From positions 1 to 64,000 of IMG/VR virus record IMGVR_UViG_3300023174_000003: 64,000 nucleotides of DNA, one strand, 5' to 3'. A program made the translations under genes and the position numbers. This document shows positions 34,339-42,934 of the stretch, in pieces; the stretch's first letter is position 1, and every line of letters starts with the position of its first letter. The notes under the pieces were generated by a model that did not search any database, was not told where the DNA came from, and saw only the letters and a program-made list of their open reading frames with translations. The DNA is from a virus.

Positions 34339-34425
34339 AATAATACTTGTCATAGCAATACTTTTTCAGGATAATGCAAATTTGACATTTTATGAAAATT
34401 CAATAACAAAGAAATTCTATAGCTT

Positions 34426-34680
34426 TTAAATAATTGTTTTAGTAGTATCCGCTACTTCTTTTTTACCTGGCCGTTCATACCCATACTGGACCAACCAATC
34501 CCTAAATGCCTCACCCGTAGGTGTTTTTACTGGCCATGCCACCCATTTAACCAATGCTTTTACATCAATAAACAACCCTGTGACATGGGGTTTCCATGCA
34601 ATGAATACCAAAGGGGGACCTTCTCTGGATACCTCAACTTTTACTGATAGTCCCCCAGCTTTAAACTCATCTTCTTTCAT
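34426..34680 (-). CDS. Hypothetical protein, 84 aa
   Basis: Beta-type N-terminus with hydrophobic VKALVKWVAWPV patch, not long enough for a clear membrane helix. ATGA overlap with the gene upstream. Unknown function. Confidence 0.55.
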   Translation of the reverse strand: MKEDEFKAGGLSVKVEVSREGPPLVFIAWKPHVTGLFIDVKALVKWVAWPVKTPTGEAFRDWLVQYGYERPGKKEVADTTKTII

Positions 34681-34949
34681 CGATCAAATTCAGGTTCTTG
34701 TACCTGAGCAGCTTCTTCTTCTGCTAAAGCCTGGGCCGCAGCTTGCCGTAGTGCCACATCCAAATTAAAATCTTCAATAAATTTTAACCTTTGAAAGTAT
34801 TCATCTCTGCAATGGACAGCTGCTTCATCTTTAAATTTCTCCCATAAACCTGTGTACAATCCATTACCAGGCTGGTACACATCATAGATGTGGTCCATGA
34901 AGTCAGCCTTCTGTTGTTCTTTTATAGAATCAATAAACATTGCTTTCAT
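34677..34949 (-). CDS. Hypothetical helical protein, 90 aa
   Basis: Mostly helix, with Ala/Gln/Glu-rich end. Overlaps both neighbours (4 nt downstream, 20 nt upstream), typical of a dense phage early operon. Unknown function. Confidence 0.55.
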   Translation of the reverse strand: MKAMFIDSIKEQQKADFMDHIYDVYQPGNGLYTGLWEKFKDEAAVHCRDEYFQRLKFIEDFNLDVALRQAAAQALAEEEAAQVQEPEFDR

Positions 34950-35133
34950 CTACATTGGTAATATTTGTGAACACACCTTGGACATCAGGTGTCAACTCAA
35001 AGAGCAGGTCAGCAATCTTATCCTGAAGCAGCTCACCTACTTCTGTTGTAGTACGCCCATTGAATGGGTCATAGATTATTTCAAGGTCAACAGCAAATGA
35101 AATTGTAATGATGGGCTTGGGATCGGTTTTCAT
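34930..35133 (-). CDS. Hypothetical protein, 67 aa
   Basis: Strand-rich N-terminus (PIITISFAVDLEIIYD) and acidic C-terminus. No domain recognised. In the same operon as the 34-35.6 kb small genes. Confidence 0.5.
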   Translation of the reverse strand: MKTDPKPIITISFAVDLEIIYDPFNGRTTTEVGELLQDKIADLLFELTPDVQGVFTNITNVDESNVY

Positions 35134-35159
35134 CTCTTAAATGAGAGTACTCAGAAAGT

Positions 35160-35384
35160 CTAGCTTCCTTTTGGAGGATTGGAACCAATACCAATCAGTG
35201 TTGCTAATAGTGCTGACAAGGTTCCTGCTGCTCGTTCCCCTGGTGCTTTACAGACTGACAAGGATTGATCAGCTGCATTACCGCGTGGTATTAGATAGAA
35301 CATACATGCTGCCCAGTCAGCAACCGATAAACTTGCACTGGTAACCACCACTGCCAGAATACAAGTAGACAACCATTTAGCCAT
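35160..35384 (-). CDS. Small membrane protein, possible holin-like
   Basis: 74 residues from the second Met (MAKWL). Hydrophobic segments at ~4-20 and ~55-68 with a Cys-containing loop; the first could be a signal peptide or anchor. Size and two segments fit a holin or spanin-like protein, but the gene is far from the lysozyme and in an early-type operon. Role open. Confidence 0.45.
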   Translation of the reverse strand: MAKWLSTCILAVVVTSASLSVADWAACMFYLIPRGNAADQSLSVCKAPGERAAGTLSALLATLIGIGSNPPKGS

Positions 35385-35644
35385 CACCCCTCCAGCAAAC
35401 GTTCTAAGGTATTAACCTGTTGCTGCTGGTACACACCCAACCGTTCTTCAATTAGATTGTTATAAGCAATGGCAGCATCAACTAACTCAGCTGGTTCAGA
35501 CTGAGAACATACTGAGTCATTAGCAAGAAGTGCAGCAACCAAAATGGTTACCCGCATCTCTTGCTTAGTACCAATCAATGCTGGCAACGGGGTGCCACCA
35601 TTGGTAAATGCTTCTAACAGATTGTACAAATGTTGAATGTCCAC
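35384..35644 (-). CDS. Hypothetical protein, 86 aa
   Basis: Helical, acidic; not recognised. The start of the membrane-protein gene overlaps its stop. Upstream lies a 90-nt gene-free gap. Function unknown. Confidence 0.5.
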   Translation of the reverse strand: MDIQHLYNLLEAFTNGGTPLPALIGTKQEMRVTILVAALLANDSVCSQSEPAELVDAAIAYNNLIEERLGVYQQQQVNTLERLLEG

Positions 35645-35734
35645 AGTAAGTAAGCAGAAGAAGATGGCCTGAACGTAATATAACTCAAGGTTATAACAGG
35701 GGTTCAGGCTCTATCTCTTCTACTTTAACACCTA

Positions 35735-35950
35735 CTACTTCTCTGCTTTTACCATGTGATACCAATAAGCCCTTGCTGCTGTTAGGTGAAAACGTTTGCC
35801 ACCTAATAACTTATACTTTTTATTTTCTGTTTCCTCTAGCTCATCTTCTTGGTACGGTAGGACTTCATCTTCAGCTAGACGTGAACGATTGATCTCATTC
35901 ATTTCTATCTGTAAACCAAAGTCTTCTGCCGCATGGTAATGACACGACAT
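35735..35950 (-). CDS. Small protein following the Gp157-like gene, 71 aa
   Basis: Preferred start ATG 35950 (MSCHYHAAEDFG); a longer version would run 200 nt inside the Gp157-like gene. Acidic middle, then KRFHLTAARAYWYHM. Function unknown. Confidence 0.5.
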   Translation of the reverse strand: MSCHYHAAEDFGLQIEMNEINRSRLAEDEVLPYQEDELEETENKKYKLLGGKRFHLTAARAYWYHMVKAEK

Positions 35951-35984
35951 CTTAATATGTGCATCATCAACACTAGTAGGAGGT

Positions 35985-36695
35985 TCAATCTTGTAATAAA
36001 AGTTCTCCGTTACATTCGGATGCTTCCACTTCCAGCCGTTTAGATGTGAGTAGTCTTTTTGGTCGGACTGAGTATTCTTGGACAATTTTGATTCCATAGG
36101 GAATTGCTTGGCCTGCTTGGTAAGAGTTTCGGAGTGCATCAAGGTTAGGTAGTATTTCAGATTTAGTTTTAGGCTCAGTTTTCTCTTCGAGAACTGATCC
36201 ATCCATGGATCGTACCACGGTTTGTTTTGTTGTTGTGACCTCTTGAATCAAACAGAATTTTTGCTGTTCCTCTGGGGTCCAATCATCTACGTTACTATTG
36301 ATGGTAACTGTGAGAGCTGGTTTTCGTACAAGAACAAACTCATAGTTGCGACCTGTAATTCTGTTTTCTTTAATGACGCCTGATCGACGTATCCAATTAA
36401 GTAGTCCTTTGAGTCCAGTGAGCTGGGTCTCGTGATGTTTCTTTGCTGTTGACAGCAGCTCTTGTTCTTTTTTGACACGCTCTAAAGCATCCTCATGGGC
36501 AGACATTGCATAATAGATGCGATCAATCTTATCTGATCGCAGGTTAGCAGTTTGTTCTAGCTCTGCTTTACATAAGACTTGTGACTCTGGTGTAAGCAAA
36601 GGTAGGCTACGCTCTAGAACTTGATAGTGTTCATATAGCTTTAGTACATTGAGTTGATCAAGTTTAGTTGCTGTAACTTGAGTTGAGTTAGTCAT
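35985..36695 (-). CDS. Gp157-like phage protein
   Basis: 236 residues. N-terminal half is a long helix with a Lys/Glu pattern (IYYAMSAHEDALERVKKEQE) then LKGLLNWI and strand-rich KPALTVTINS, matching siphovirus Gp157 family proteins, linked in other phages to single-strand DNA annealing/recombination or host-resistance evasion. Downstream of a 37-residue membrane peptide under leader A1. Family assignment from pattern memory. Confidence 0.6.
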   Translation of the reverse strand: MTNSTQVTATKLDQLNVLKLYEHYQVLERSLPLLTPESQVLCKAELEQTANLRSDKIDRIYYAMSAHEDALERVKKEQELLSTAKKHHETQLTGLKGLLNWIRRSGVIKENRITGRNYEFVLVRKPALTVTINSNVDDWTPEEQQKFCLIQEVTTTKQTVVRSMDGSVLEEKTEPKTKSEILPNLDALRNSYQAGQAIPYGIKIVQEYSVRPKRLLTSKRLEVEASECNGELLLQD

Positions 36696-36701
36696 TGTTG
36701 T

Positions 36702-36815
36702 TTAAGCAAACTGTGATTTGATTTTGTTTAAAGCCCAAGTAATAGCAATAGCACTTACCATAAGTAATAGGTCTTTGCAAACAGAACAAACAATAGGAAA
36801 CAAGAAGTCAAACAT
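36702..36815 (-). CDS. 37-residue membrane peptide behind leader A1
   Basis: ATG 36815, stop TAA 36702-36704; reads MFDFLFPIVCSVCKDLLLMV then SAIAITWALNKIKSQFA. One or two hydrophobic segments with a CSVC pair. Its ATG is 21 nt from the family A hairpin, the same distance as in other leader-controlled genes, which supports it as real. Confidence 0.55.
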   Translation of the reverse strand: MFDFLFPIVCSVCKDLLLMVSAIAITWALNKIKSQFA

Positions 36816-36836
36816 TGGAGTAAGTAATGAGTGGAT

Positions 36837-36862
36837 AACAGTTTAACGTCTTGTTTAGGACG
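36837..36862 (-). promoter_or_regulatory. Leader A1 (hairpin with conserved 11-nt loop)
   Basis: Minus strand: CGTCCTA, stem AACA, loop AGACGTTAAAC, stem TGTT. Stem bases differ from other copies yet still pair. 21 nt before the ATG of the 37-residue gene. Confidence 0.7.
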
Positions 36863-36872
36863 ATAAATACTT

Positions 36873-37808
36873 TTAAGTTGTTTTGTAAGAAAGTTGAGGA
36901 AGACTGGTGCCAGGGAATGGAACAAACCCTGCATTTAGCATAGCGTCAAACAGATCCCATGCATCATCTGCAGTGTAGTGTTCCTGTGGTTTGTACGTAC
37001 GCCAGTGCGACATAGGTGCCATAGATCCCGACTTGGTATACAAGACAAGGAACCGACCCTTTGACTTATGGTCTTCTGGTGGAGCATACCACCAAGCTGC
37101 AGCGTTATCAGGAGCAGACCCTCTGTACTGATCACGTACCTCAGAGCGTTTAACCAATAGCTCACGATACTTCTTGAACCAAGTTAAATGAATGCACCAC
37201 GGCTTATAGTCTTGGATCTCTTGCTGGAACTCAGACAGGTCTGTTAGCTGCCGCTGGAATGAACCACAAGAACAATAAGGTTCTTTGACTTTTTGTTGTG
37301 CAGTAACTTCTTCTAGATCAGAGTCCATATCTACTTCCTCATCAGGATCATAGAATCCTTCTGGTGCAATCAAGTGGCCAAGATCTGTATGCTCACTTTG
37401 CAACATAGCCTTAAGCTTGTCTTTACTCTTAAGGTAAATGAACTTATCAATCCATTCTCTTTGGAGTAACGCTTGACCAGTCTTGTGACTTAGCTGGTGT
37501 TGATAATGCCAACCTTTTAGCATTACGTAAGAGTTGTTATGCCAGATACCAGGACCTCTATAGTTAGGACCAAGGTATGCAAAGAAGTTTTTAAGACGAC
37601 CAGTAAATTGTTGGTGTGCATTAATTACACTTTGCTTAGGCACTAATAGCTCAGTGCCATCTTGATGTACTACAACAATATTGTTATCACGTAGATAGAT
37701 CCCACTTACAGTGGTCTCATCAAACTCTGGTAGTGCACGTCTAATATTGCTAATAGAATAGATTTGTTTTTGTGCAGAATTGAATTGGTCTTGAATTAGA
37801 TTGTTCAT
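36873..37808 (-). CDS. SWIM zinc-finger protein
   Basis: 311 residues. Cys179-x-Cys181-x23-Cys205-x-His207 fits the SWIM zinc finger (CxC...CxH), found in proteins that bind DNA or partners. N-terminal 60 residues are strand-rich; residues 205-300 hold a W-rich segment (NAAAWWYAPPEDHKSKGRFLVLY) resembling KTSC-like beta folds. Phage homologues are often near replication genes, as here. Probably DNA- or protein-binding. Confidence 0.65.
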   Translation of the reverse strand: MNNLIQDQFNSAQKQIYSISNIRRALPEFDETTVSGIYLRDNNIVVVHQDGTELLVPKQSVINAHQQFTGRLKNFFAYLGPNYRGPGIWHNNSYVMLKGWHYQHQLSHKTGQALLQREWIDKFIYLKSKDKLKAMLQSEHTDLGHLIAPEGFYDPDEEVDMDSDLEEVTAQQKVKEPYCSCGSFQRQLTDLSEFQQEIQDYKPWCIHLTWFKKYRELLVKRSEVRDQYRGSAPDNAAAWWYAPPEDHKSKGRFLVLYTKSGSMAPMSHWRTYKPQEHYTADDAWDLFDAMLNAGFVPFPGTSLPQLSYKTT

Positions 37809-37829
37809 TGGTTAAAATTGAGTTGATGA

Positions 37830-38027
37830 TTAGATGAACAGGTCGTCCTGCTCTGCCGGAATCTTAGCAGAGCTAGGGGCAGAGTCGTAGGCCCTCTTAC
37901 CAATTCTTAATAAACCATAGGCAAGCATCCCCCACGTAACAGGGTTAGCAAGTGATGCTGCAAGGAGTGTTCCCCCTACGGCATAGGGTGCCGTGTGTTT
38001 GATAGCAGCTTTTAGTTTTGTGTTCAT
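37830..38027 (-). CDS. Small membrane protein, 65 aa
   Basis: From ATG 38027 (MNTKLKAAIKH). Hydrophobic segment ~14-45 (YAVGGTLLAASLANPVTWGM), then a basic and acidic tail. Could be a membrane accessory of the host takeover set. Divergent from the + gene at 38060. Confidence 0.5.
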   Translation of the reverse strand: MNTKLKAAIKHTAPYAVGGTLLAASLANPVTWGMLAYGLLRIGKRAYDSAPSSAKIPAEQDDLFI

Positions 38028-38059
38028 GGTGGTAGCATTGAGCAAAGTTGTTCAGGCTT

Positions 38060-38320
38060 ATGGAAATCAAAGTCATGCCCTTAAGTAAATTAGAACTTGA
38101 CCCAGGGTTAGGTGATTTGTTCTGGAAAGAAAAAGTACAACGAGAGATTAACGAGAATACCTCAGTCAATGAACTAAGACAGTACGCATCTCTGTTGTTG
38201 TCTCTTGCAGTACAACGTCAAGGAATAATAAAAGGACTTGCAAAAGAATTGCTCACTATCAAACATCTATTGATAGATGATAGTGAGCTTGCCAATCCTG
38301 AGATTACACCAGAGGGTTAG
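38060..38320 (+). CDS. Lone + strand helical protein, 86 aa
   Basis: Only + strand gene in the 34-56 kb region. Start ATG 38060 (MEIKVMPLSK). Helical, Leu-rich. Near its 3' end, 38252-38287, the DNA forms a strong hairpin (CATCTAT-tg-ATAGATG plus CTCACTAT/ATAGTGAG). Stop overlaps the convergent HNH gene. Unknown function. Confidence 0.45.
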   Translation: MEIKVMPLSKLELDPGLGDLFWKEKVQREINENTSVNELRQYASLLLSLAVQRQGIIKGLAKELLTIKHLLIDDSELANPEITPEG

Positions 38321-38811
38321 ATGAGTGAATCATCTATTTTTAAATACTTATTACGATATAAAGAATTATGTATTTTTAAATATTTAGTTACGGTATAAGT
38401 ACAACAACCCATTTCAGCTGCAACATTAACACGAGATAAACCTTGAGATTTAAGTCTTAAAATTTTTTCTTGTTGTTCATTGGTTAATTTCCAAGGATGT
38501 TGACCAAGTTTTGCACGATTGCGGTCATGCATATCTTTAATATTATCTGTTTGAGTTCCAGGCAATAAATGCAATGGGTTGCAACAAGATCTATTATCAC
38601 AAGTATGCCGAATAATAATCTTTGGAGTTAATGCAATATTATAATGATGCTCATAACTCCAGCGATGTGCAAGCATTGCTTTTTGGTTGCGTTTTGGATA
38701 ACCATACCCATCTTTATGCCAGCGTTTACCTATGTACGGCCAACAAGAATTAAGACCCCCGAAGGGGTCAATCATTGCTAGCAAACTAATAGAGTTGTTT
38801 GCTATTGTCAT
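38317..38811 (-). CDS. HNH homing-type endonuclease with C-terminal HTH
   Basis: 164 residues. N-terminal HNH: AHRWSYEHHYN, then IIIRHTCDNRSCCNPLHLLPGTQTDN, with catalytic His and zinc Cys residues. C-terminal residues ~110-150 hold a resolvase-like HTH (LSRVNVAAEMGCCTYTVTKYL) for site recognition, a layout typical of free-standing homing nucleases. Inserted between DUF5895-like gene and others; its ATG overlaps the upstream stop (TAATG). Confidence 0.82.
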   Translation of the reverse strand: MTIANNSISLLAMIDPFGGLNSCWPYIGKRWHKDGYGYPKRNQKAMLAHRWSYEHHYNIALTPKIIIRHTCDNRSCCNPLHLLPGTQTDNIKDMHDRNRAKLGQHPWKLTNEQQEKILRLKSQGLSRVNVAAEMGCCTYTVTKYLKIHNSLYRNKYLKIDDSLI

Positions 38812-39881
38812 TAGATTAATCCATCATCCTCTCCAGTAACGGGATCCCTGGCACTAGGCAAAGCAGTTACATCAACTTCTTTGGTGTTACGTAGTTCAGG
38901 TAGTATCTCTACTCCCTCTCGTATTCCATAGGCACCACCAAGCTTTGCAGCATCCTGCTTAGCATGTTGATTGATATAGTCCTGGAACATTACCTGGTAC
39001 TTCCAAGTTGATTCCCGATCTTCATCAGGAATACTCATTGCATTTAATGATTCAACGGCGGCTTCTTGTGTGCTGTAATCAGGGATATCAAACCCTTCAA
39101 TAGCACATATCTCAACGTTATTAGCGCCGCGCATGTCATTAACAAGCTGAGGTGCAAATACTGTTGTTGCATAAAACTTCTCGTTAAACATCAGTGGAAT
39201 CTCAGAGTCAAGTGCCTTGCTCAAACACTTAGACATCTCCTTCTCATACAACTTAATCTTCTCGGCTGCATCAGTACCATTAAGTCCTTTTAAGGTAAGG
39301 ACCATAGGTAGCTTATGTGCCCGTTGATTTTCTGTAGTAAGGATAAAGATTAAGTATTTGGTACGTACACTGTACTTACGTTTGTACATCTCGCCTTTAC
39401 TGTTAGCAAGATCAGCAGCAACCTTGTCATTATCCCAGAGGGATTTGACTTGATCGTTGTCAAACGTACCAATTGTTTGCCTCATCCCTGTGGTTTCCTC
39501 AACCATGAGGGGAGAACGTAGAAGGACTTGAACTCTAGGCTGAGTGAAATTGAGTCCTTCTTCAATTGAAGTATTGGGAGCCATACCGAAAGTCTGCTTG
39601 TAGTTCCAGATAACAGAACCCTTAGCAAATTGATCTTCAGTTGCGCTCCATCCGCAAGTATCCAGGTCTGATATCCGCACGAACCAACCTCTTGTCTTAG
39701 ATTTGTTGAGGGGTTGGATTGTGACGAAGTTCTGGTATCCTGAAACAAATTCTTTAGATTGAAATAACGCAAAAGATTCCAAGCCACGTGTTGCAATAGC
39801 AGAAGTTTTTTTCATAGCCATGGTCGAGGTTAGTTTCGTAGTAGGTGAGTTGGTCGTGGTGTCAAACAAAGTGCTAGTCAT
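38811..39881 (-). CDS. DUF5895-like protein next to SSB
   Basis: 356 residues from ATG 39881; a GTG at 39902 would start inside leader A2's stem, and the ATG is 20 nt from the hairpin as in other copies. The region 34-340 (FVSGYQNFVTIQPLNKSKTRGWFV, AHKLPMVLTLKGLNG) matches proteins that neighbour single-stranded DNA-binding proteins in cyanobacteria and their phages (DUF5895, from memory). Likely a DNA replication/recombination partner of the SSB upstream. Confidence 0.65.
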   Translation of the reverse strand: MTSTLFDTTTNSPTTKLTSTMAMKKTSAIATRGLESFALFQSKEFVSGYQNFVTIQPLNKSKTRGWFVRISDLDTCGWSATEDQFAKGSVIWNYKQTFGMAPNTSIEEGLNFTQPRVQVLLRSPLMVEETTGMRQTIGTFDNDQVKSLWDNDKVAADLANSKGEMYKRKYSVRTKYLIFILTTENQRAHKLPMVLTLKGLNGTDAAEKIKLYEKEMSKCLSKALDSEIPLMFNEKFYATTVFAPQLVNDMRGANNVEICAIEGFDIPDYSTQEAAVESLNAMSIPDEDRESTWKYQVMFQDYINQHAKQDAAKLGGAYGIREGVEILPELRNTKEVDVTALPSARDPVTGEDDGLI

Positions 39882-39901
39882 TTGAGTAGCGAGGTTGGAC
39901 A

Positions 39902-39930
39902 CAGGCAGTTTAGCGTCATGCCTGAGGACG
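39902..39930 (-). promoter_or_regulatory. Leader A2
   Basis: Minus strand: CGTCCT, stem CAGGCA, loop TGACGCTAAAC, stem TGCCTG. One base differs in the loop from other copies. Lies after the SSB stop and 20 nt before the DUF5895-like ATG. Confidence 0.75.
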
Positions 39931-39949
39931 GGCCAGCTATCTTAACAAT

Positions 39950-40750
39950 TCAGAAAGGTGCGTTGGCATCGTTGGAGTCAAAGCGCCCAGGTAGATCAGG
40001 CAAGTTGTTACCTACGTTCTGTCCCCAGGGCTCAGCAATTTCATCAGCAGTCTTACCACCCCATAGGCTTTGAGGTGCATCAGATGAGGTTGTGGTCTGT
40101 GCTTTGATACCACCAGAAGACTCTTGGACCTTGGGTGCTAGTGTCATTGATACCAACTGGATCTTGGTATTAGATTTACGTTCTTTAGTTTCTTTATCTA
40201 ACCAAGAATCAGTAATCAATCTTCCCTGGATCGTAAGCCCAGTTCCTTTCCTTGTCATGTTTGCTAGTAGTTCAGCTTGATTAAATCTGTCAGTAGCTGA
40301 GTTAATAGCATAGAAGTTAAACAGGTCAGCTTGACCTTTACCAGTGCTAACAGATAGTGATTGATTAACAATCATTAAACCTTCTGCAGTTGTTCTGAAT
40401 GAACGTTCATCTTCTTGGTTAATATCTTTTACACAGCGACCACTAAGGATAACTGTATTTAAGATAGGGAATGATTCATTAACAATAGCTATTACGCCAC
40501 CATGTAATGAGAATGTGCGTGACTCTAAATCATGACGTAGCTTTGCACCATGGATATAGATGTGTGATCCCTTAGGAGTCTTTAGAAAACGCTCTGAACT
40601 TTTACCGTAGACATTTAGTTCAATAGCCGTTGCCGACTTATTGCCTACTGGAGGTAGTAGTACAGGACAACGTACGGCTGTATTAGTAGCCGATATGTAA
40701 ACCTCAGTTGGTTCTTGAGTTGTTTGTGCGCAAAGACTTGCAAAGTTCAT
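39950..40750 (-). CDS. ssb: Tandem OB-fold single-stranded DNA-binding protein
   Basis: 266 residues from ATG 40750 (MNFASLCAQTT). Residues ~10-90 form a first OB-like part (VYISATNTAVRCPVLLPP, SSERFLKTPKGSHIYIHG); residues ~105-220 are the SSB core (TVILSGRCVKD, DLFNFYAINSATDRFNQAELL, GLTIQGRLITDSW). The tail is Gly/Pro/Asp-rich, ending NAPF, like the acidic C-terminus that recruits replication proteins. Behind leader A3. Confidence 0.8.
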   Translation of the reverse strand: MNFASLCAQTTQEPTEVYISATNTAVRCPVLLPPVGNKSATAIELNVYGKSSERFLKTPKGSHIYIHGAKLRHDLESRTFSLHGGVIAIVNESFPILNTVILSGRCVKDINQEDERSFRTTAEGLMIVNQSLSVSTGKGQADLFNFYAINSATDRFNQAELLANMTRKGTGLTIQGRLITDSWLDKETKERKSNTKIQLVSMTLAPKVQESSGGIKAQTTTSSDAPQSLWGGKTADEIAEPWGQNVGNNLPDLPGRFDSNDANAPF

Positions 40751-40772
40751 GGAATTAAAAAGAAAAGTGGAA

Positions 40773-40797
40773 GACAGTTTAACGTCATGCCTAGGAC
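40773..40797 (-). promoter_or_regulatory. Leader A3
   Basis: Minus strand: CGTCCTA, stem GGCA, loop TGACGTTAAAC, stem TGTC. Pairing needs one G-U wobble, possible only in minus-strand RNA (the other strand would have A-C). 22 nt before the SSB start. Confidence 0.75.
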
Positions 40798-40803
40798 GGA
40801 TCC

Positions 40804-42630
40804 TTAGTGGCAATCCAGCCAAGTATAACCTACCTTTGCATCCCCTTCTATAAGGCAACGAAAGTTAAAGGTTTGCTGCGCCTGGGGGAAAGCAGCCAGT
40901 GCTTGCTCCTTAACTTTTTCTACATGTTCAGGTAGACAAGCAAGCTGGACCTCGTCATGAACCATGGCAAGCTGCATCCAATCCTTGTCATAGAACAAGT
41001 CAATGTTATTTAAATTGTTATGGATATTGACAACAACTTGTTTCATAAGTATTGCGCCAGCTGATTGCAATAGTACATTCAATCCTTTAAATGCAGAACG
41101 ACAATAGAGTTGCCGACGATCAAGGCCAATAAGATATCCCCTGGTATCAATGTTATCTTGTATCTGTTGTTTAAGTAACTTAAGTGCAGGCACACCATTC
41201 ATGAATGAATTTATTGCAGTACTTCCTATGTCCTTAAGAACTGTTGCATCTTTTTCATTCGGATCAATAATGGTACCAGCCTTGACACCACCACATCCAT
41301 ACAACAATCCATAGAGTAAACGCTTAGATATATCCCTGGTACTTACACCAAATTGTTCTTGGTTATAAGTATGGATATCAACGTCTGGGTTAATGACCAT
41401 ATTACCGTACTCACCATTATCCCAACAAGCCAAGTAACCAGCAAGACATCTAAGCTCCAATGCTTTTGCATCAACACCAATAAGTACATAACCTTTTGGT
41501 GCATGGAATAAGTCACGGCATTCTTTACCGTAAGGACTATATGCCCCTGGCACCTGAGCCATGTTAGGTTCTTTATGACTACATCTTCCAGTGACACATC
41601 CATTTGTATTCATGCTGCCATGCATCTTGTTATCTTCTTTGCTTACAAGTTTTAACCAAGCATTTTGACCATCAGCTATTTGCCCTAGCCTTTTCTTAAT
41701 CAACTGGTACTCAGCTAATAGCTTAGCTTCTGGAAATGGTAAGGCTTCTAGTACATCATCATCAAGTGATGCATTGCCTTTGTCTGTTGTTTTATCAGGC
41801 TGCCAACCATACTTAGTATGTAACCGTTCGACTACCTGCTTGCGTGAACCAGGATTAAATTTGTTTTCTATTTGTTTAGTAAATGGTACACCTGCAACAT
41901 ACCCACGGCCTTTATTGTTTACTTTCGGAATGAATACAGACTCTTCCGTAATAGGCGGAAAAGCTTTTTGTAATGCCTCCTCAAGTTCTTCTTGTCTTTG
42001 CCTAAGCGTATCCACCAGATCAAGAGCTTTGTCCACATCAAATGGAAAGCCAGTAATAATCTGGTCGTTAATTGCTTCAGCAAATTCATGTTCAAGTTTA
42101 AGAGACGACTCAGGGTAGTTCTTAGATTGAATGAAGTTAAACAACTTGTAAGTAACACTTACATCTTGTCTACAGTATTCTGCCATCTCCTCTGAGTATG
42201 CAGAGAAATCTTTGAATTCAATCTTGTTATCAGATAGTCTATAACCCCAAGCTTTAAGTGATGCAGATCCTCTAAGCTTTATTGGTACCTCAGGATACAC
42301 ACTAAGATCAAGATCATACAAGACTTCGCGTGGCCAGATAAGCCTGGTGCATACCAAGGTATCAATAAGTCGAGCCGCTCTAAAGGTATAGAATGGATAA
42401 AGTTTTCTTATGACTGGGATGTCATAGAAGATTAAGTTATGTCCAATTAAAACATTAGCCTTAGCCATGTGCTGCAGGCCGTCAGCAATAGCATCAGGCC
42501 CGTAAGTAAAAGTTTGTTTTCTCTGGACATCATATATAACAATGCAGAAGATTTCCTCTACTTTATCATAGAGCCCATTGGTTTCAATATCTATGACATA
42601 AATCTTTTCATTTGCGGTAAAGTTGTTCAT
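40804..42630 (-). CDS. polA: DNA polymerase A family with 3'-5' exonuclease (T7-type)
   Basis: 608 residues from ATG 42630 (MNNFTANEK). Exonuclease motifs: VIDIETNGL (ExoI), GHNLIFYDIP (ExoII), YCRQDVSVTYKL (ExoIII). Polymerase motifs: GVDAKALELRCLA (motif A, catalytic Asp), RDISKRLLYGLLYG (motif B/O-helix) and MVHDEVQLAC (motif C). The O-helix residue matching E. coli 762 is Tyr, as in T7. Synthesises phage DNA. Ends with leader A3 for SSB downstream. Confidence 0.94.
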   Translation of the reverse strand: MNNFTANEKIYVIDIETNGLYDKVEEIFCIVIYDVQRKQTFTYGPDAIADGLQHMAKANVLIGHNLIFYDIPVIRKLYPFYTFRAARLIDTLVCTRLIWPREVLYDLDLSVYPEVPIKLRGSASLKAWGYRLSDNKIEFKDFSAYSEEMAEYCRQDVSVTYKLFNFIQSKNYPESSLKLEHEFAEAINDQIITGFPFDVDKALDLVDTLRQRQEELEEALQKAFPPITEESVFIPKVNNKGRGYVAGVPFTKQIENKFNPGSRKQVVERLHTKYGWQPDKTTDKGNASLDDDVLEALPFPEAKLLAEYQLIKKRLGQIADGQNAWLKLVSKEDNKMHGSMNTNGCVTGRCSHKEPNMAQVPGAYSPYGKECRDLFHAPKGYVLIGVDAKALELRCLAGYLACWDNGEYGNMVINPDVDIHTYNQEQFGVSTRDISKRLLYGLLYGCGGVKAGTIIDPNEKDATVLKDIGSTAINSFMNGVPALKLLKQQIQDNIDTRGYLIGLDRRQLYCRSAFKGLNVLLQSAGAILMKQVVVNIHNNLNNIDLFYDKDWMQLAMVHDEVQLACLPEHVEKVKEQALAAFPQAQQTFNFRCLIEGDAKVGYTWLDCH

Positions 42631-42841
42631 CTTGAATTGATAGGCCATGCTTTGACAATTGTTCATCGTTTTCTTGAATCCATTTAAGTATACTGATGAT
42701 CCCTGTTTTTTGAGGATGAGATAACACCTTACTTAAATCTGTTTCACTTAGTACAGGAATCAGATGGAACTTGTTGTTCTCTTGGTCTGCTTGGATGGCA
42801 TGGGGTGTACCATTCAAGATGCAGCTAATGACATAAGCCAT
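42608..42841 (-). CDS. Small protein upstream of polymerase, 77 aa
   Basis: Not recognised; strand-rich N-terminus, helical end. Overlaps the polymerase start by 23 nt. Its own leader contains a strong hairpin (42881-42898). Unknown function. Confidence 0.5.
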   Translation of the reverse strand: MAYVISCILNGTPHAIQADQENNKFHLIPVLSETDLSKVLSHPQKTGIISILKWIQENDEQLSKHGLSIQDEQLYRK

Positions 42842-42880
42842 GGAGGTTAAGACTAATAATCAAGGTGTTTTCCTGGTACT

Positions 42881-42898
42881 CCCCCAGGGGTCTGGGGG
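42881..42898 (-). promoter_or_regulatory. Leader hairpin for 42608-42841 gene
   Basis: Minus strand CCCCCAG-ACCC-CTGGGGG, a perfect 7-bp GC-rich stem, 39 nt before the ATG and within the 93-nt gap after the GP88-like gene. No T-tract, so more likely a structure acting on translation or stability than a terminator. Confidence 0.5.
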
Positions 42899-42934
42899 AA
42901 GCACAAGAACATCTAAATGATAACCAGTTTTATT

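Noticed and set aside
36287-36478. Frames inside Gp157-like and SWIM genes
   Set aside because: Shadows with biased composition; fully covered by better genes.
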